Assembly: GCA_000169075.1 (NCBI GenBank) | Contig: AAVT01000008.1 | Coordinates: 124,001-188,000 of the forward strand | Source of the DNA: a marine gamma proteobacterium HTCC2143 | GTDB taxonomy: Bacteria > Pseudomonadota > Gammaproteobacteria > Pseudomonadales > Dasaniaceae | DNA length: 64,000 nucleotides | Reading direction: 5' to 3' | Shown here: positions 1 to 9,197 of the stretch, piece after piece | How the letters are laid out: each line of letters begins with the position of its first letter | Numbering within the stretch: the stretch's first letter is position 1 | The notes under the pieces: model-generated | Database searches by the model: none | Told to the model about the DNA's origin: nothing | Seen by the model: the letters and a program-made list of their open reading frames with translations, nothing else | Made by a program: the position numbers and the translations under genes

Positions 1-597
1 CTGACCTATGTATTAAATAACAAGCTGCTTTGGGCAATCGCTATCGCCAATGCCTTTGTCTATTTGGTACGCTACGGCGTTCTTGACTGGGCACCGGTTT
101 ATCTCAATGAAGTGAAAGGCTTTTCTTTCGATGAGTCCAGTTGGGCATATGCATTCTACGAGTGGGCAGGAATTCCCGGTACGCTTTTAGCAGGCTATCT
201 GTCTGACAAAGTCTTTAAAGGACATCGCTCTCCGGTACTCATTATTTTCATGGGGTTAACCCTGATTTGCGTGTTGGTCTATTGGCTAAATCCACCCGGC
301 AATCCGCAGCTGGATATTGCCATGCTGATAGCGATCGGCTTTTTCGTCTACGGTCCCGTAATGCTCATCGGGTTGTTTGCGTTAGACTTAGTTCCAAAAA
401 AAGCCGCCGGCACTGCGGCTGGTTTTACCGGTTTATTTGGCTATGTGGGCGGCGCTGTTTCGGCCAATATTGTTATCGGATATGCGATAGACAGCTCCGG
501 TTGGGATGCGGGCTTTATGATAATTGTCGCTGCCTGTATTATCTCCATTATTCTTGTTTCTATGACCATTAAGGCTGAACAACATGCAAACCGATAG
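1..597 (+). CDS. glpT: Glycerol-3-phosphate transporter GlpT, 3' part (truncated by window edge)
   Basis: Inner-membrane MFS antiporter that imports glycerol-3-phosphate in exchange for phosphate. The frame is open from base 1 and gives about 198 residues, matching the C-terminal half (helices 7-12) of the ~450-aa family. Diagnostic stretches seen are [18 protein letters not shown], an ILDW-type DWAPVYL segment, [18 protein letters not shown] and GPVMLIGL followed by [17 protein letters not shown], all close to GlpT as remembered rather than to hexose-phosphate UhpT. The N-terminal half lies upstream of the window. Its stop overlaps the start of the downstream P450 by 14 bases, so the two are likely co-transcribed. 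Confidence 0.9.
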   Translation: MTYVLNNKLLWAIAIANAFVYLVRYGVLDWAPVYLNEVKGFSFDESSWAYAFYEWAGIPGTLLAGYLSDKVFKGHRSPVLIIFMGLTLICVLVYWLNPPGNPQLDIAMLIAIGFFVYGPVMLIGLFALDLVPKKAAGTAAGFTGLFGYVGGAVSANIVIGYAIDSSGWDAGFMIIVAACIISIILVSMTIKAEQHANR

Positions 598-1930
598 TCA
601 CGCCAGCGACAGTATTCCTCACCTTAAGCCTATCGAATCTGGGTTTTTCGAAACGCTGCGCATTATGAAAAAAAGCTACAACAGCCCATTAGAACATTGT
701 CAGACCATGCAAAAAGAACATGGAAATGCGGTAATGCAAAAAATGGGTAAGCTTAATTATGTCCATTTATTTGGTGCCGACGCCAATCATTTAGCCGTTA
801 TGAATCCGAACCAAATTCTTTCGAATAAAAACTCCTGGGACTTAATCATTGGGCGCATTTTCACTAATGGTCTCATGCTGCGCGACGGCGACGATCATCG
901 CTACCATCGACGCATTATGCAAGCTGGCTTCAAAGCCAAAGCGATGAAATCGTATATGGCGACTATGGTAGACCTAGTACCGGATGCCATCGCCGATTGG
1001 CCCACAGGGGATGGCGACATTATGTTAGCTTACCCGGCCTTTAAACAACTTACCCTCGATTTAGCGGCGACAATTTTTCTCGGTATGGATTTAGGAGACG
1101 AGGCCACAAAAATAAATAAAGCATTTGAAACCTGTGTTGCCGCCTCAATGCCGAAAATTCCAGTGGCCTTTCCCGGCACAATCTTATGGCGAGGCATCAA
1201 AGCTCGAGAATATATGTGCAGTTTTTTCCATTCGTGTATCGCTGAAAAACGAGCAGGCAATGGTAACGATATGTTTTCACTGCTCTGTAACGCAAAAGAT
1301 GAAGAGGGAAATCAATACACCGACCAAGAAATTGTCGATCACATGATATTTCTAATGATGGCAGCTCACGATACAACCACGTCGACGCTGACCAGCATGA
1401 CTTATGCTCTGGCTAAAAACCCAGAGTGGCAAGAGCGACTCTATCAAGAAGTACAGTCTCTGGAGATCGACCAGCTTAATTATGAAAACCTCGACAAAAT
1501 GGTAGAGACCGAATGGGTCATGAAAGAAGCCCTCAGAATGTATCCACCGTTATCAACACTGCCAAAGTTTAGTCTGAAAGAATTTGAGTATGATGGCCGC
1601 CTTATCCCTGCCGGTGCCATGGTGATTACCTATCCGATCCACACACACTATATGGATGAGTACTGGGATAAGCCGACCACTTTCGACCCCTTACGATTTA
1701 GTGAAGAGCGATCCGAACAAAAGCGGCATGCCTCCAGCTGGATACCCTATAGCGGCGGCGCACATATGTGTATTGGCCTTCATTTTGCCGTTATGCAAAT
1801 CAAGCTGGTTATGTTCGATATGTTAAAGCGCTATCGCTGGAGTGTGCCTGCGGACTATGACATGCCGGTACAACAATCACCGATATCAAAACCCAAAGAC
1901 GGGCTGCCAATATCACTCGAACTCCGCTAG
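584..1930 (+). CDS. Cytochrome P450
   Basis: Heme-thiolate monooxygenase of 448 residues, the usual bacterial P450 length, without a membrane anchor. The I-helix oxygen-binding motif is AAHDTTTS (260-267), the ExxR pair is E315/R318 in KEALRMYPP, a PERF-like FDPLRF lies at 367-372, and the heme loop is [10 protein letters not shown] with C396 as axial ligand. The first heme-loop residue is Tyr instead of the common Phe. The ATG lies inside the end of glpT. Electron-transfer partners and substrate are not visible nearby. Family membership is certain; the CYP family number and substrate cannot be read from sequence. Confidence 0.95.
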   Translation: MQTDSHASDSIPHLKPIESGFFETLRIMKKSYNSPLEHCQTMQKEHGNAVMQKMGKLNYVHLFGADANHLAVMNPNQILSNKNSWDLIIGRIFTNGLMLRDGDDHRYHRRIMQAGFKAKAMKSYMATMVDLVPDAIADWPTGDGDIMLAYPAFKQLTLDLAATIFLGMDLGDEATKINKAFETCVAASMPKIPVAFPGTILWRGIKAREYMCSFFHSCIAEKRAGNGNDMFSLLCNAKDEEGNQYTDQEIVDHMIFLMMAAHDTTTSTLTSMTYALAKNPEWQERLYQEVQSLEIDQLNYENLDKMVETEWVMKEALRMYPPLSTLPKFSLKEFEYDGRLIPAGAMVITYPIHTHYMDEYWDKPTTFDPLRFSEERSEQKRHASSWIPYSGGAHMCIGLHFAVMQIKLVMFDMLKRYRWSVPADYDMPVQQSPISKPKDGLPISLELR

Positions 1931-1999
1931 TGCTGGGGTGCGCTGATTAATAACCAAACCCCGATTGATCTGGGTTAATAGTCAAGCCGACGGTATGCA

Positions 2000-2305
2000 A
2001 TGAAGCCCGTATATACACATCAGAATATTATTATTGTCAGTACTGCTAAAAACATACTGGAAAATAACGGGATCGATTGTTTTATTAAAAACGAGTTTAG
2101 CAATAGCATGGGCGGGGAATTGGGACTTGCTAACATTTGGGTTGAGTTATGGGTATCTAACCCAGAGAACTTCGATAGAGCAATGACGCTGCTTACTAAA
2201 GAATTGAATCCCGACACCAATCAGGCTGACTGGCAATGCCCGACGTGCCAAGAACTCAACGGCAGTAACTTTGCCTTCTGTTGGCAATGCGGCAGTCCGA
2301 CATAA
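2000..2305 (+). CDS. DUF2007 domain protein with C-terminal zinc ribbon
   Basis: Small 101-aa cytoplasmic protein. Residues ~1-70 resemble DUF2007 (putative prokaryotic signal-transducing domain: VYTHQNIIIVSTAKNILENNGI, then a GGELGLANIWVELWV strand). The C-terminus has a CPTC...CWQCG pair of knuckles that should bind one zinc. Function of the family is unknown; a PII-like fold is assumed for such domains. It stands alone, 69 bases after the P450 and convergent with the crotonase. Confidence 0.75.
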   Translation: MKPVYTHQNIIIVSTAKNILENNGIDCFIKNEFSNSMGGELGLANIWVELWVSNPENFDRAMTLLTKELNPDTNQADWQCPTCQELNGSNFAFCWQCGSPT

Positions 2306-2360
2306 ATGCCCTACTGCCGCCCGCTGTAAAAACCAGTAAGCCTATCTACAAGCCTAACTG

Positions 2361-3209
2361 TTATCCTTGCTTGCGACTTTTAGGAAGATCAACAAAATTT
2401 CCCGGACGCTTCTCGGTATTTGCCACCATCGCCTCTTGAATCTCTTCTACTTTGAGGTGTGTAGCATTCCAAATAGCAATATAGTCAAGGCTATCGGTAG
2501 TATTGTGATCCCGAGCATAATTGATCATTTTCTTGCAGCCATAGACCGCTAACGGTGCTTTGCTGGCAATATCTGCTGCAATCACCATGACAGCTTCTAG
2601 CATAGTCTTCTGATCTTTATAAACCTGATTGATTAGACCCATAGTTTTTGCTTCTTCTGCACCCACTTTGCGGCCCGTATAGGCCATCTCCTTGACGTAA
2701 CCTTCAGGAATTAATTTGACTAACCGCGGGAATGTGCCCACATCTGCCGTCATACCAATGTTGGTTTCAAAAATAGTCAAAAACGCATCTTCAGTGGCAT
2801 ATCGAATATCGCAAGAGGTGATCAGATCAACACCGCCACCAATACAGCCACCTTGAATAGCAACCAGAACCGGCAGTCGACAATCGTCGATACAATTAAA
2901 AGCACCTTGCATCTCCAACACATTGTCGTAGAACGCAGTGCCCGACTGCAAACGCTTAGTTTTTTCGTCGGCCTGATTAATTGGATCAGTGACACTGGCG
3001 AAAGAACTGACATCGAGCCCTGCAGTAAAATGTGGCCCGGTCGATGAAATAACAATGACTCTCGCTTTCGAGCCATAGTCAATGTCTTTAATAATCGCAG
3101 GTAATTCCTTCCAAAATGCTGGATTCATATTATTGCGTTTGTCAGGACGATTAAGCACCACATGTGCAATATTGTCGCTAATTTCTACTTTAAAACATTC
3201 ATAACTCAT
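2361..3209 (-). CDS. Crotonase family, delta(3,5)-delta(2,4)-dienoyl-CoA isomerase-like
   Basis: Enoyl-CoA hydratase/isomerase superfamily enzyme of 282 aa. The oxyanion-hole segments are FTAGLD (61-66) and GGCIGGGVDL (119-129). Asp128, Glu148 and Asp156 have the 20- and 8-residue spacing of the catalytic Asp/Glu/Asp triad of mammalian ECH1 dienoyl-CoA isomerase, which points to isomerisation of 3,5-dienoyl-CoA during oxidation of unsaturated fatty acids rather than to hydration. An AGGAG ribosome site sits 7 bases before the ATG. It follows the thioesterase gene on the same strand with a 42-base gap, so an acyl-CoA operon is likely. Confidence 0.88.
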   Translation of the reverse strand: MSYECFKVEISDNIAHVVLNRPDKRNNMNPAFWKELPAIIKDIDYGSKARVIVISSTGPHFTAGLDVSSFASVTDPINQADEKTKRLQSGTAFYDNVLEMQGAFNCIDDCRLPVLVAIQGGCIGGGVDLITSCDIRYATEDAFLTIFETNIGMTADVGTFPRLVKLIPEGYVKEMAYTGRKVGAEEAKTMGLINQVYKDQKTMLEAVMVIAADIASKAPLAVYGCKKMINYARDHNTTDSLDYIAIWNATHLKVEEIQEAMVANTEKRPGNFVDLPKSRKQG

Positions 3210-3251
3210 TGATTAATCTCCTCTACATATTTTATCTATCAAAAAACGATA

Positions 3252-4052
3252 CTAAGACACGGGCGTGCGCACTATCATCGACTGGCTGGCAGTCGCTAAC
3301 AACGCACCCCTTTCACTCCACATATGCATAGTCCCATAAGCGAAACCATTACCAACAAACTCCATCATGTTGTCGCACAGCACCCATTCAGTTGCTTCCC
3401 GATTCGCATAACGAATCGTATTATCAATACTGGTGCAATGCATCACTTTTCCAAGGGCATTGCCAAGAGCAGAGGGCATATAATCAGCAATAATTGCCAG
3501 AGCTCCCGCATCATGCTCCACCTTCGGCATACGCGCCCACAATAAAGAACGCCCATCGCCCGAAGGTTTACCGCTGCCGGAAAACCCAAACATTCCTCGG
3601 GCAATTCGAATATCAACATGATCATGCATAGAAACCGTATCGTGATGACGGCGGAGCACCTCACAATTGTCAGGGCTATCAGCGTCAGGTCGATTCAGCC
3701 ACGTCCCCGCGGCTGGATCAGAGCGCTCACCAACCGCGCCAAGAATGGTGATGATTTCCTGATCATCTAAATGACCAACCACTCTCCCTTGGCTGACATT
3801 TCGACCGATAGCTGGCAAAGTAACCTCAAGTTCTAGCGTTACCGGCTGCTGAATGATAGAAAGGTATTGTCCGGTTGCCCATATCACGGGTTTTCCCGTC
3901 GCCTGCTCAAGTGCGACGATCCCGGCAGCTAATCCCGCACCGCCAAATAGAGAGCCACGCCCACCAGTAAGATCAGCTGTTATCGGTAGCTCCCAGCGAT
4001 GCGTATCAATCGGATGCCCAAGATTTAAAAATTGTGTCGACGATATTTTCAT
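3252..4052 (-). CDS. Double-hotdog acyl-CoA thioesterase family protein
   Basis: 266-aa protein with two hotdog halves. The N-terminal half contains GGRGSLFGGAGLAAGIVALE (the long hotdog helix, ~29-48); the C-terminal half contains IADYMPSALGNALG and MMEFVGNGFAYGTMHMWSERG, typical of the TesB-like 4HBT_3 group. The predicted reaction is hydrolysis of acyl-CoA to fatty acid and CoA. It is upstream of the dienoyl-CoA isomerase-like gene on the same strand. Substrate chain length cannot be inferred. Confidence 0.82.
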   Translation of the reverse strand: MKISSTQFLNLGHPIDTHRWELPITADLTGGRGSLFGGAGLAAGIVALEQATGKPVIWATGQYLSIIQQPVTLELEVTLPAIGRNVSQGRVVGHLDDQEIITILGAVGERSDPAAGTWLNRPDADSPDNCEVLRRHHDTVSMHDHVDIRIARGMFGFSGSGKPSGDGRSLLWARMPKVEHDAGALAIIADYMPSALGNALGKVMHCTSIDNTIRYANREATEWVLCDNMMEFVGNGFAYGTMHMWSERGALLATASQSMIVRTPVS

Positions 4053-4120
4053 AGGTTAGTGTTATCGATGGCGATAAAAGGCGCTCATTCTACGCAACAA
4101 GTGGGTGTTTTATAAAGTGA

Positions 4121-5542
4121 TTACTGTGTTGTTAAACTCAAGTTCACGTCTGCGGTGTTAATGTCATCACTCTGGGGCAATAATTCGATCACACCCGCGA
4201 TCAGCTGCTCTGTGCCATGATTCCCCTGCGGTGTAAAACCCAGACGAACTACGACTAAATCTCTGGAGGGAACCACAGCAACAAATTGGCCCTGATACCC
4301 TGAGAAAAAGAAGGCATCAGTTGGCAGTAAAGGCCATGATCGCTGCCGCTGACTCTCCGTTGGTTCAGCATTTAGCCAAAACTGAGCACCGTAATCATTA
4401 CCAGGATTGTTGGGTGTCGGTGTTGTGCTGTATTTGATCCAGTTCACAGGCAACAACTGCTCGCCTAACCAATTGCCATTCTGCAAACAAAACTGCCCTA
4501 ATCGAGCCCAATCTCTAGCACTCGCATAGCCGTATGATGAGCCTATAAATGTACCGTTGGCATCAACCTCCAGCACCGCAGATCTTATACCAAGTGGGTT
4601 AAAGAGCCGATCTCTGGTGAAGTCGTAATAGTCTTGTAAATCACCACCGAGTGTTTGCCGAATGACTGATGAGACGATATTGGTTGTGCCAGACGAGTAT
4701 GCCCACACATCACCGGGCTCCGCTATGAGCGGTTTCGACGCAGCGAAGCCACCGGTATCTGACTGATTCGCCAGCATTTCCGATACATCGGAAAGTACAT
4801 CATAGGTTTCGTTGAATTCAAGACTGCTACTCATTCGCAGCAATTGGTCGAGGGTAATGGCCCGACGTGGATCAGACTCCGTTTGTTGCCATTCAGCGAC
4901 TGCAGCTGGCTGATAGATATCGAGCACACCATCTTTAACTAATAGACCGATCAGTAAACTGCTGACACTTTTAGTCATCGACCACCCGATAAGTGGTGTG
5001 TCCTGCGTAATACCTTCAGCATAACGCTCGGCTACAATTCGGCCATTGTGGACGACCACCACCGCTTTTGTCTGCCGAGGTTGGCTTTTGGAAGATTCTG
5101 AAAATGCTTCGTCGAGCAGGTGACTATAATCTTGTCCCATTGCGCTCTTGGCGCGGCCCTGTGGCCATGCAGCATCGTCATCTAAAGGCTGCATTTCAGC
5201 AACGTTAACCCGATGAGATGTTGTTTCCTCGCCCGCCGAAACCAAAACACACCCTATTCCATCGACAAATATTGCCCTGCGCTTAAAAAAACCCAGCAGC
5301 GACGTATCGACACGTTTTTCGTCTTGGTTGATCTGATACGATACATTGGCCAACAATGGCGACGCACCCAATAGCGCCTGCTCGACTATTTGCTCACCGG
5401 AAAACTCACTCAGAAAATGGCCTGAGCAGATGTTTTTGGCCGAGTAGCCACTGGCGCCTTGCAGAATCGGAGCCATTCGATAATACGCATAAGTTCCAGC
5501 CAAACCTATTACGAGACAGAGAACAGAAACACTCTTTTTCAT
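4121..5542 (-). CDS. Serine hydrolase, beta-lactamase class C family, exported
   Basis: 473-aa protein with a short basic N-terminus and hydrophobic segment (MKKSVSVLCLVIGLAGTYAY), so exported or membrane anchored. The class C/DD-peptidase-like catalytic set is SMTK (S188, K191), Y282 in the AYSSG motif (in place of YxN) and HGT at 442-444 in place of KTG. The ~150-residue region before the catalytic domain is longer than in simple esterases. It resembles the 6-aminohexanoate-dimer hydrolase/EstB-like group, so ester or amide hydrolysis in the periplasm is more likely than true beta-lactamase activity. Confidence 0.85.
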   Translation of the reverse strand: MKKSVSVLCLVIGLAGTYAYYRMAPILQGASGYSAKNICSGHFLSEFSGEQIVEQALLGASPLLANVSYQINQDEKRVDTSLLGFFKRRAIFVDGIGCVLVSAGEETTSHRVNVAEMQPLDDDAAWPQGRAKSAMGQDYSHLLDEAFSESSKSQPRQTKAVVVVHNGRIVAERYAEGITQDTPLIGWSMTKSVSSLLIGLLVKDGVLDIYQPAAVAEWQQTESDPRRAITLDQLLRMSSSLEFNETYDVLSDVSEMLANQSDTGGFAASKPLIAEPGDVWAYSSGTTNIVSSVIRQTLGGDLQDYYDFTRDRLFNPLGIRSAVLEVDANGTFIGSSYGYASARDWARLGQFCLQNGNWLGEQLLPVNWIKYSTTPTPNNPGNDYGAQFWLNAEPTESQRQRSWPLLPTDAFFFSGYQGQFVAVVPSRDLVVVRLGFTPQGNHGTEQLIAGVIELLPQSDDINTADVNLSLTTQ

Positions 5543-5586
5543 GGATGATTTCCTGAATTATTATTTTTTCTCGACTATAAAAACTG

Positions 5587-6153
5587 CTATTTAGGCAGAT
5601 GCGGCTTAATAATATCGTATAGAGCTGGTCGATTTTCAGCAACCTCTTCGGGACTCAACCCCTCCAGCGAATGCGGATATATCAACCATGCCTCGGTTTC
5701 ATGGAGGTAATAATCTGGCACAGTATTCGTCTGGTTTCGGCCGGGCTTGTAATAAGGAACGGCAACTTTAATTTCCTGCGGGGTGTTCAACCTCGCTCTT
5801 TTTCGCAGATGGTCAATCACCGCCGCTATCGTATGGCCAGTGTCAAATACGTCGTCAACGATCAACAATCGGTCATCATAGGTGGCATTTTCAATCAGAT
5901 AATCCATCCCGTGAATACGGACTTCCGCTGATCGCTGATCTATACCGCCGTAAGAGGATGTGCGAATAGCGAAGTGATCCGTCTTAATACCACTGTATGC
6001 AAACAGCTCTTGAACCGCAATCCCGACGGGGATGCCACCTCGCCATAGGGCAATTATAATGGTCGGCTTAAAGCCGCTGGCCACAATACGCGCCGCTAAT
6101 TGAAAAGAGTCTTCAAGGAGCTGCTGCGCTGATAAATAGGTCTTTTTCGTCAT
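5587..6153 (-). CDS. Phosphoribosyltransferase, purine-type (paralogue 1)
   Basis: Type I phosphoribosyltransferase of ~188 aa. The PRPP loop is LLIVDDVFDTGHT and the N-terminal substrate hood includes ALWRGGIPVG; the C-terminal YYLHETEAWLIYPHSLEGL block is typical of hypoxanthine-type PRTases of proteobacteria. The start is ambiguous: ATG at 6153 begins MTKKTYLS, while an in-frame GTG at 6177 would add 8 residues; neither has a strong ribosome site. It is divergent from, and clearly homologous to, the PRTase at 6247, with the two starts under 100 bases apart. Base specificity is not decided. Confidence 0.85.
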   Translation of the reverse strand: MTKKTYLSAQQLLEDSFQLAARIVASGFKPTIIIALWRGGIPVGIAVQELFAYSGIKTDHFAIRTSSYGGIDQRSAEVRIHGMDYLIENATYDDRLLIVDDVFDTGHTIAAVIDHLRKRARLNTPQEIKVAVPYYKPGRNQTNTVPDYYLHETEAWLIYPHSLEGLSPEEVAENRPALYDIIKPHLPK

Positions 6154-6246
6154 TATTGTCTGCGTACTCAAACCCACTGCTATCGTTATGATACCAACTG
6201 ATCACATAGTATAATCGTCGTTGACAATAATTGCAGAGGAATAGCA

Positions 6247-6840
6247 GTGCCTACCAACAGCAACGTGGAGAAGCAATTTATTGATGAAGAGTCTCTGCTG
6301 CATGACTCCTATCGTTTGGCAGTGCAGATTTACGAAAGTGGCTTTCGGCCTGATTTTATTGTCGGCGTATGGCGAGGCGGGGCAACGGTTGGTATTTATA
6401 TACAGGAATGCCTCCAATATCTTGGCGTAATAACTGACCACATGGCTATTCGTACTTCTTACACGGGCATGGCCGATTATTTACAGCGACTGGAAAGCGA
6501 CAACGCTATCCCAGTAGACGGCACCCAATACCTCATAGAAAACATGGATCATGACCATTCAGTATTGATCGTTGACGATGTCTACAGTACAGGCCGTAAT
6601 ATTGCAGCGGTGATCAATCGATTGAAATTGAAAACCAAATGCAATATGCCAAGCGATCTGCGTGTTGCTGCAACGTTCTACAAACCCGCGTCTAATCAAT
6701 CTAACCGTGTGCCTGACTACTACCTTCATGAAACCGATAAATGGCTCGTTTTACCTTATGAGCTCACCGGATTAAGTAAAGAGGAAATTCAGCGAAAGAA
6801 ATCATGGGTAACCCCCATACTGGACACCCTGTCACGATAA
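6247..6840 (+). CDS. Phosphoribosyltransferase, purine-type (paralogue 2)
   Basis: 197-aa paralogue of the divergent upstream gene, with the same layout: GVWRGGATVG near residue 40, a TDHMAIRTSYTG segment and PRPP loop LLIVDDVYSTGRN-like (VLIVDDVYSTGRN, 107-119), then PDYYLHETDKWLVLPYELTGL. The Asp-Asp pair of the loop is kept; the loop T/G residues differ from paralogue 1 (STGRN versus DTGHT), so the two may prefer different bases. GTG start preceded by GAGG about 7 bases upstream. The MBL gene follows after 50 bases. Confidence 0.85.
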   Translation: MPTNSNVEKQFIDEESLLHDSYRLAVQIYESGFRPDFIVGVWRGGATVGIYIQECLQYLGVITDHMAIRTSYTGMADYLQRLESDNAIPVDGTQYLIENMDHDHSVLIVDDVYSTGRNIAAVINRLKLKTKCNMPSDLRVAATFYKPASNQSNRVPDYYLHETDKWLVLPYELTGLSKEEIQRKKSWVTPILDTLSR

Positions 6841-6890
6841 ACCCTGTCAAAAACAGTCTCTTACCATAGCATGTCACTCGCGATTACCTT

Positions 6891-7667
6891 ATGACCAATA
6901 GTATTATCATCCACCAAGTAAAAACCCGCCATGTAAATAGTTATGTGATTGAATATCCTGACAAAATCCTGGTAGTAGATGTTGCAGCGGGAGCTCATCG
7001 CTATGTATTAGGGTTTATCGAACAGCAGCTGAAACGGGATGTCGCTGAAGTTGGTTTAGTCATCTGCTCTCATGATGACCCGGATCATATAGGCGGCGTA
7101 TTTTCTCTTGCCGGACTCTGCAATGCCCCCGTAGGTATCCCTTATGCATCAAATCTCCCACTCCGTAAGCTGCGTAATAACCCTTCCGGTGTACTGGTCA
7201 AAACTGCCACTAGTTTTAGAGAAGCATTGCGAGCCCGTAGCTGGGAGATGTATATCAATCCTAAGCGAGATAAAGAGGCAAAAAACAAACCGACTTTTGG
7301 CGGCATACGCACAGGTCATCGCGCTCTAGACCAACATGGCAGCGCAAAAAAAGTCAATAAAGTAGACCACCGCCTAAAGGACAAACAAACCCTCCCCGGT
7401 TTTTCCGACTGGAGCGTGATACATACTCCCGGGCATAGCTGGGACAGCTGTTGTTTTTACCACAGACAAAGCCAAAGCTTACTCACTGGAGATACGTTAT
7501 TAGGTAGTGCAAAAAAAGGAAAACTGATGATACCTTCGATTTATTCCAGTGCACGTCACACTCAAAGCAGCCTCAACAAACTGGAGCGCCTGCAACTAGC
7601 GGCAGTCTATCCCGGCCACGGCAGTGTTATAGCGGGGGATAATCTCATTTCCAATGTTCACACCTAA
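6891..7667 (+). CDS. MBL-fold metal hydrolase
   Basis: 258-aa metallo-beta-lactamase-fold protein. The metal motif is SHDDPDH (60-66), so the second His of the canonical HxHxDH is Asp; later ligands are seen in HTPGHSWDS, LLTGDTLL and YPGHGSVI. Such HxDxDH-type variation occurs in glyoxalase-II/arylsulfatase-like subgroups, but the substrate is not assignable. An insert rich in basic residues between ~105 and 165 separates the first ligand motif from the HTPGH motif. No strong ribosome site; it may be translated after the PRTase upstream. Confidence 0.82.
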   Translation: MTNSIIIHQVKTRHVNSYVIEYPDKILVVDVAAGAHRYVLGFIEQQLKRDVAEVGLVICSHDDPDHIGGVFSLAGLCNAPVGIPYASNLPLRKLRNNPSGVLVKTATSFREALRARSWEMYINPKRDKEAKNKPTFGGIRTGHRALDQHGSAKKVNKVDHRLKDKQTLPGFSDWSVIHTPGHSWDSCCFYHRQSQSLLTGDTLLGSAKKGKLMIPSIYSSARHTQSSLNKLERLQLAAVYPGHGSVIAGDNLISNVHT

Positions 7668-7777
7668 CCCTTTCAAACCAAGTCTGCTAAAATGCATGCT
7701 TGGACATTCCGTTGCGCTCATCAGTGCCGCAATGGCAAGTCGAGATTTAATAACCATAGACCGATTGGGCTACACCT

Positions 7778-8260
7778 ATGACTGATAAGCAAAATATTGA
7801 TATAAACCTGGTTGAACTAGTCAATCTGACAGCAAAAATTCTAGACCAGCTCTTTATCAGAGCGCCGAAGGATAAGGCGAAGCCGGTATTTAAAGATATT
7901 AAGCAGGGAAAAGCGTTTCCGCTGGGTACTGTAACACTGCAAGAACTTATCGAATCGACGATCAGCCTCGATCTTGATTACAGTGAATTTCGCGGTCCTG
8001 GTTTTAATTTTGACGCTTTTGCCTTGGCCTTACGTGGAATTCTAGGACAGGTCAGCCAAAAACTGCAGACCAAGACAGACCTGAATATAATGACCAGTGA
8101 ACAGGGGACAATCCTCCTTAACTTACCGGGAATGATTCAAATTGGCGAGCAACTCAACGTCATGGTAATGGCTTTTGACCTGGGAGCACTGAAAAATATT
8201 TCCATCAAATTGATGTTCGTAGAACCTGATCAATACAAGCCTGAAGGAAAATCTGAATAA
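7778..8260 (+). CDS. Conserved hypothetical cytoplasmic protein
   Basis: 160 aa, no signal peptide or membrane segment. The predicted pattern is an N-terminal helix (NLVELVNLTAKILDQLF), then mixed alpha/beta with a long amphipathic stretch FDAFALALRGILGQVSQKL. No motif recognised. It stands 110 bases after the MBL gene and is convergent with the S1-domain protein gene. Confidence 0.65.
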   Translation: MTDKQNIDINLVELVNLTAKILDQLFIRAPKDKAKPVFKDIKQGKAFPLGTVTLQELIESTISLDLDYSEFRGPGFNFDAFALALRGILGQVSQKLQTKTDLNIMTSEQGTILLNLPGMIQIGEQLNVMVMAFDLGALKNISIKLMFVEPDQYKPEGKSE

Positions 8261-8291
8261 ACCACGTCCGAACAATCAGCTACATGCCAAC

Positions 8292-9176
8292 CTATTCATT
8301 GTGCACTAGACGAATTCCAGATTTCTCTATGCTTATTTTTTGTTGTTTATACAGTACGCCAATTGCTTTTTTGTAGACTTTTTTACTCACCTTAAAAAGA
8401 GCATAGATAGTTTCGGGCGGGCTTTTGTCGGTGATCATGATAAACCCATCATTTTTTTCCAAAGTAGCCAAGATTTTCTCGGCAAGCTCTTCGACTTGCC
8501 CAAACCCGATGCGCGTCAAACTAAGATCCAGTTTTTTGTCATCGCGAACTTTTCGAATATAACCGGTTATTTTTTGGCCTTTTCGAATCGATTGAAATAA
8601 TTCACTACTGTACAAAATACCCCAGTGACTATTGTTGACTATCGCTTTGTAACCCAGCTCAGTACTATCAGCAATGGTCAGTTGTACTTCCTGACCTGAT
8701 TTGAATTGGCTACCGTCTTCGTCGAGAAAGGTATCTATCCGAGTTGACGCCGCGAGACGATTACTGTTATCCAGATAAACACGAACCAGTACGCGTCGCC
8801 CCACTTCCGGAGTAAATTTTTGTTCCGCATAAGGAAGAAATAAATCTTTAGGTAAACCCCAGTCAAGAAATGCACCCACCGATGAAACATCAACTATTTT
8901 TAACCAGGCAAATTCTCCAAGGCAGGCTAAAGGTGTTTTTGTTGTTGCGGCAATTCGATCCTCTGAATCAATGTATAAAAAAACCTCGATTTTATCGCCA
9001 ACCTGAGGAGACTCAAGCACTTCTGCCTTTGGTAGAAAAACTTTTTCTGCACGCCTTTCTCGATGGTCAATATCCTCTTCCGAAATATCCGTTGAGTCAT
9101 CTCTATAGCCAAGATACAGGCCTTGGCTTGTGTCATCCAAGACGGTCAGTCGATTATATTGCCCCAGCATTAACAT
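8292..9176 (-). CDS. CvfB/YitL-like S1 RNA-binding protein
   Basis: 294-aa protein with two to three OB/S1-like segments: residues ~60-135 (VGDKIEVFLYIDSEDRIAAT, then FAWLKIVDVSSVGAFLDWGL, DLFLPYAEQ) and a second around 165-225 ending in GQKITGYIRKVRDDKKLDLS. The C-terminal ~60 residues (LEKNDGFIMITDKSPPETIYALFKVSK...) match the winged-helix of the CvfB family. Role: RNA binding, regulation of virulence or RNA metabolism in Gram-positives; in gammaproteobacteria largely unstudied. ATG preceded by GAGGAG at 6 bases. It sits downstream of rdgC on the same strand with a 21-base gap. Confidence 0.85.
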   Translation of the reverse strand: MLMLGQYNRLTVLDDTSQGLYLGYRDDSTDISEEDIDHRERRAEKVFLPKAEVLESPQVGDKIEVFLYIDSEDRIAATTKTPLACLGEFAWLKIVDVSSVGAFLDWGLPKDLFLPYAEQKFTPEVGRRVLVRVYLDNSNRLAASTRIDTFLDEDGSQFKSGQEVQLTIADSTELGYKAIVNNSHWGILYSSELFQSIRKGQKITGYIRKVRDDKKLDLSLTRIGFGQVEELAEKILATLEKNDGFIMITDKSPPETIYALFKVSKKVYKKAIGVLYKQQKISIEKSGIRLVHNE

Positions 9177-9197
9177 AAAATCTCCTCTGAATAGTAA

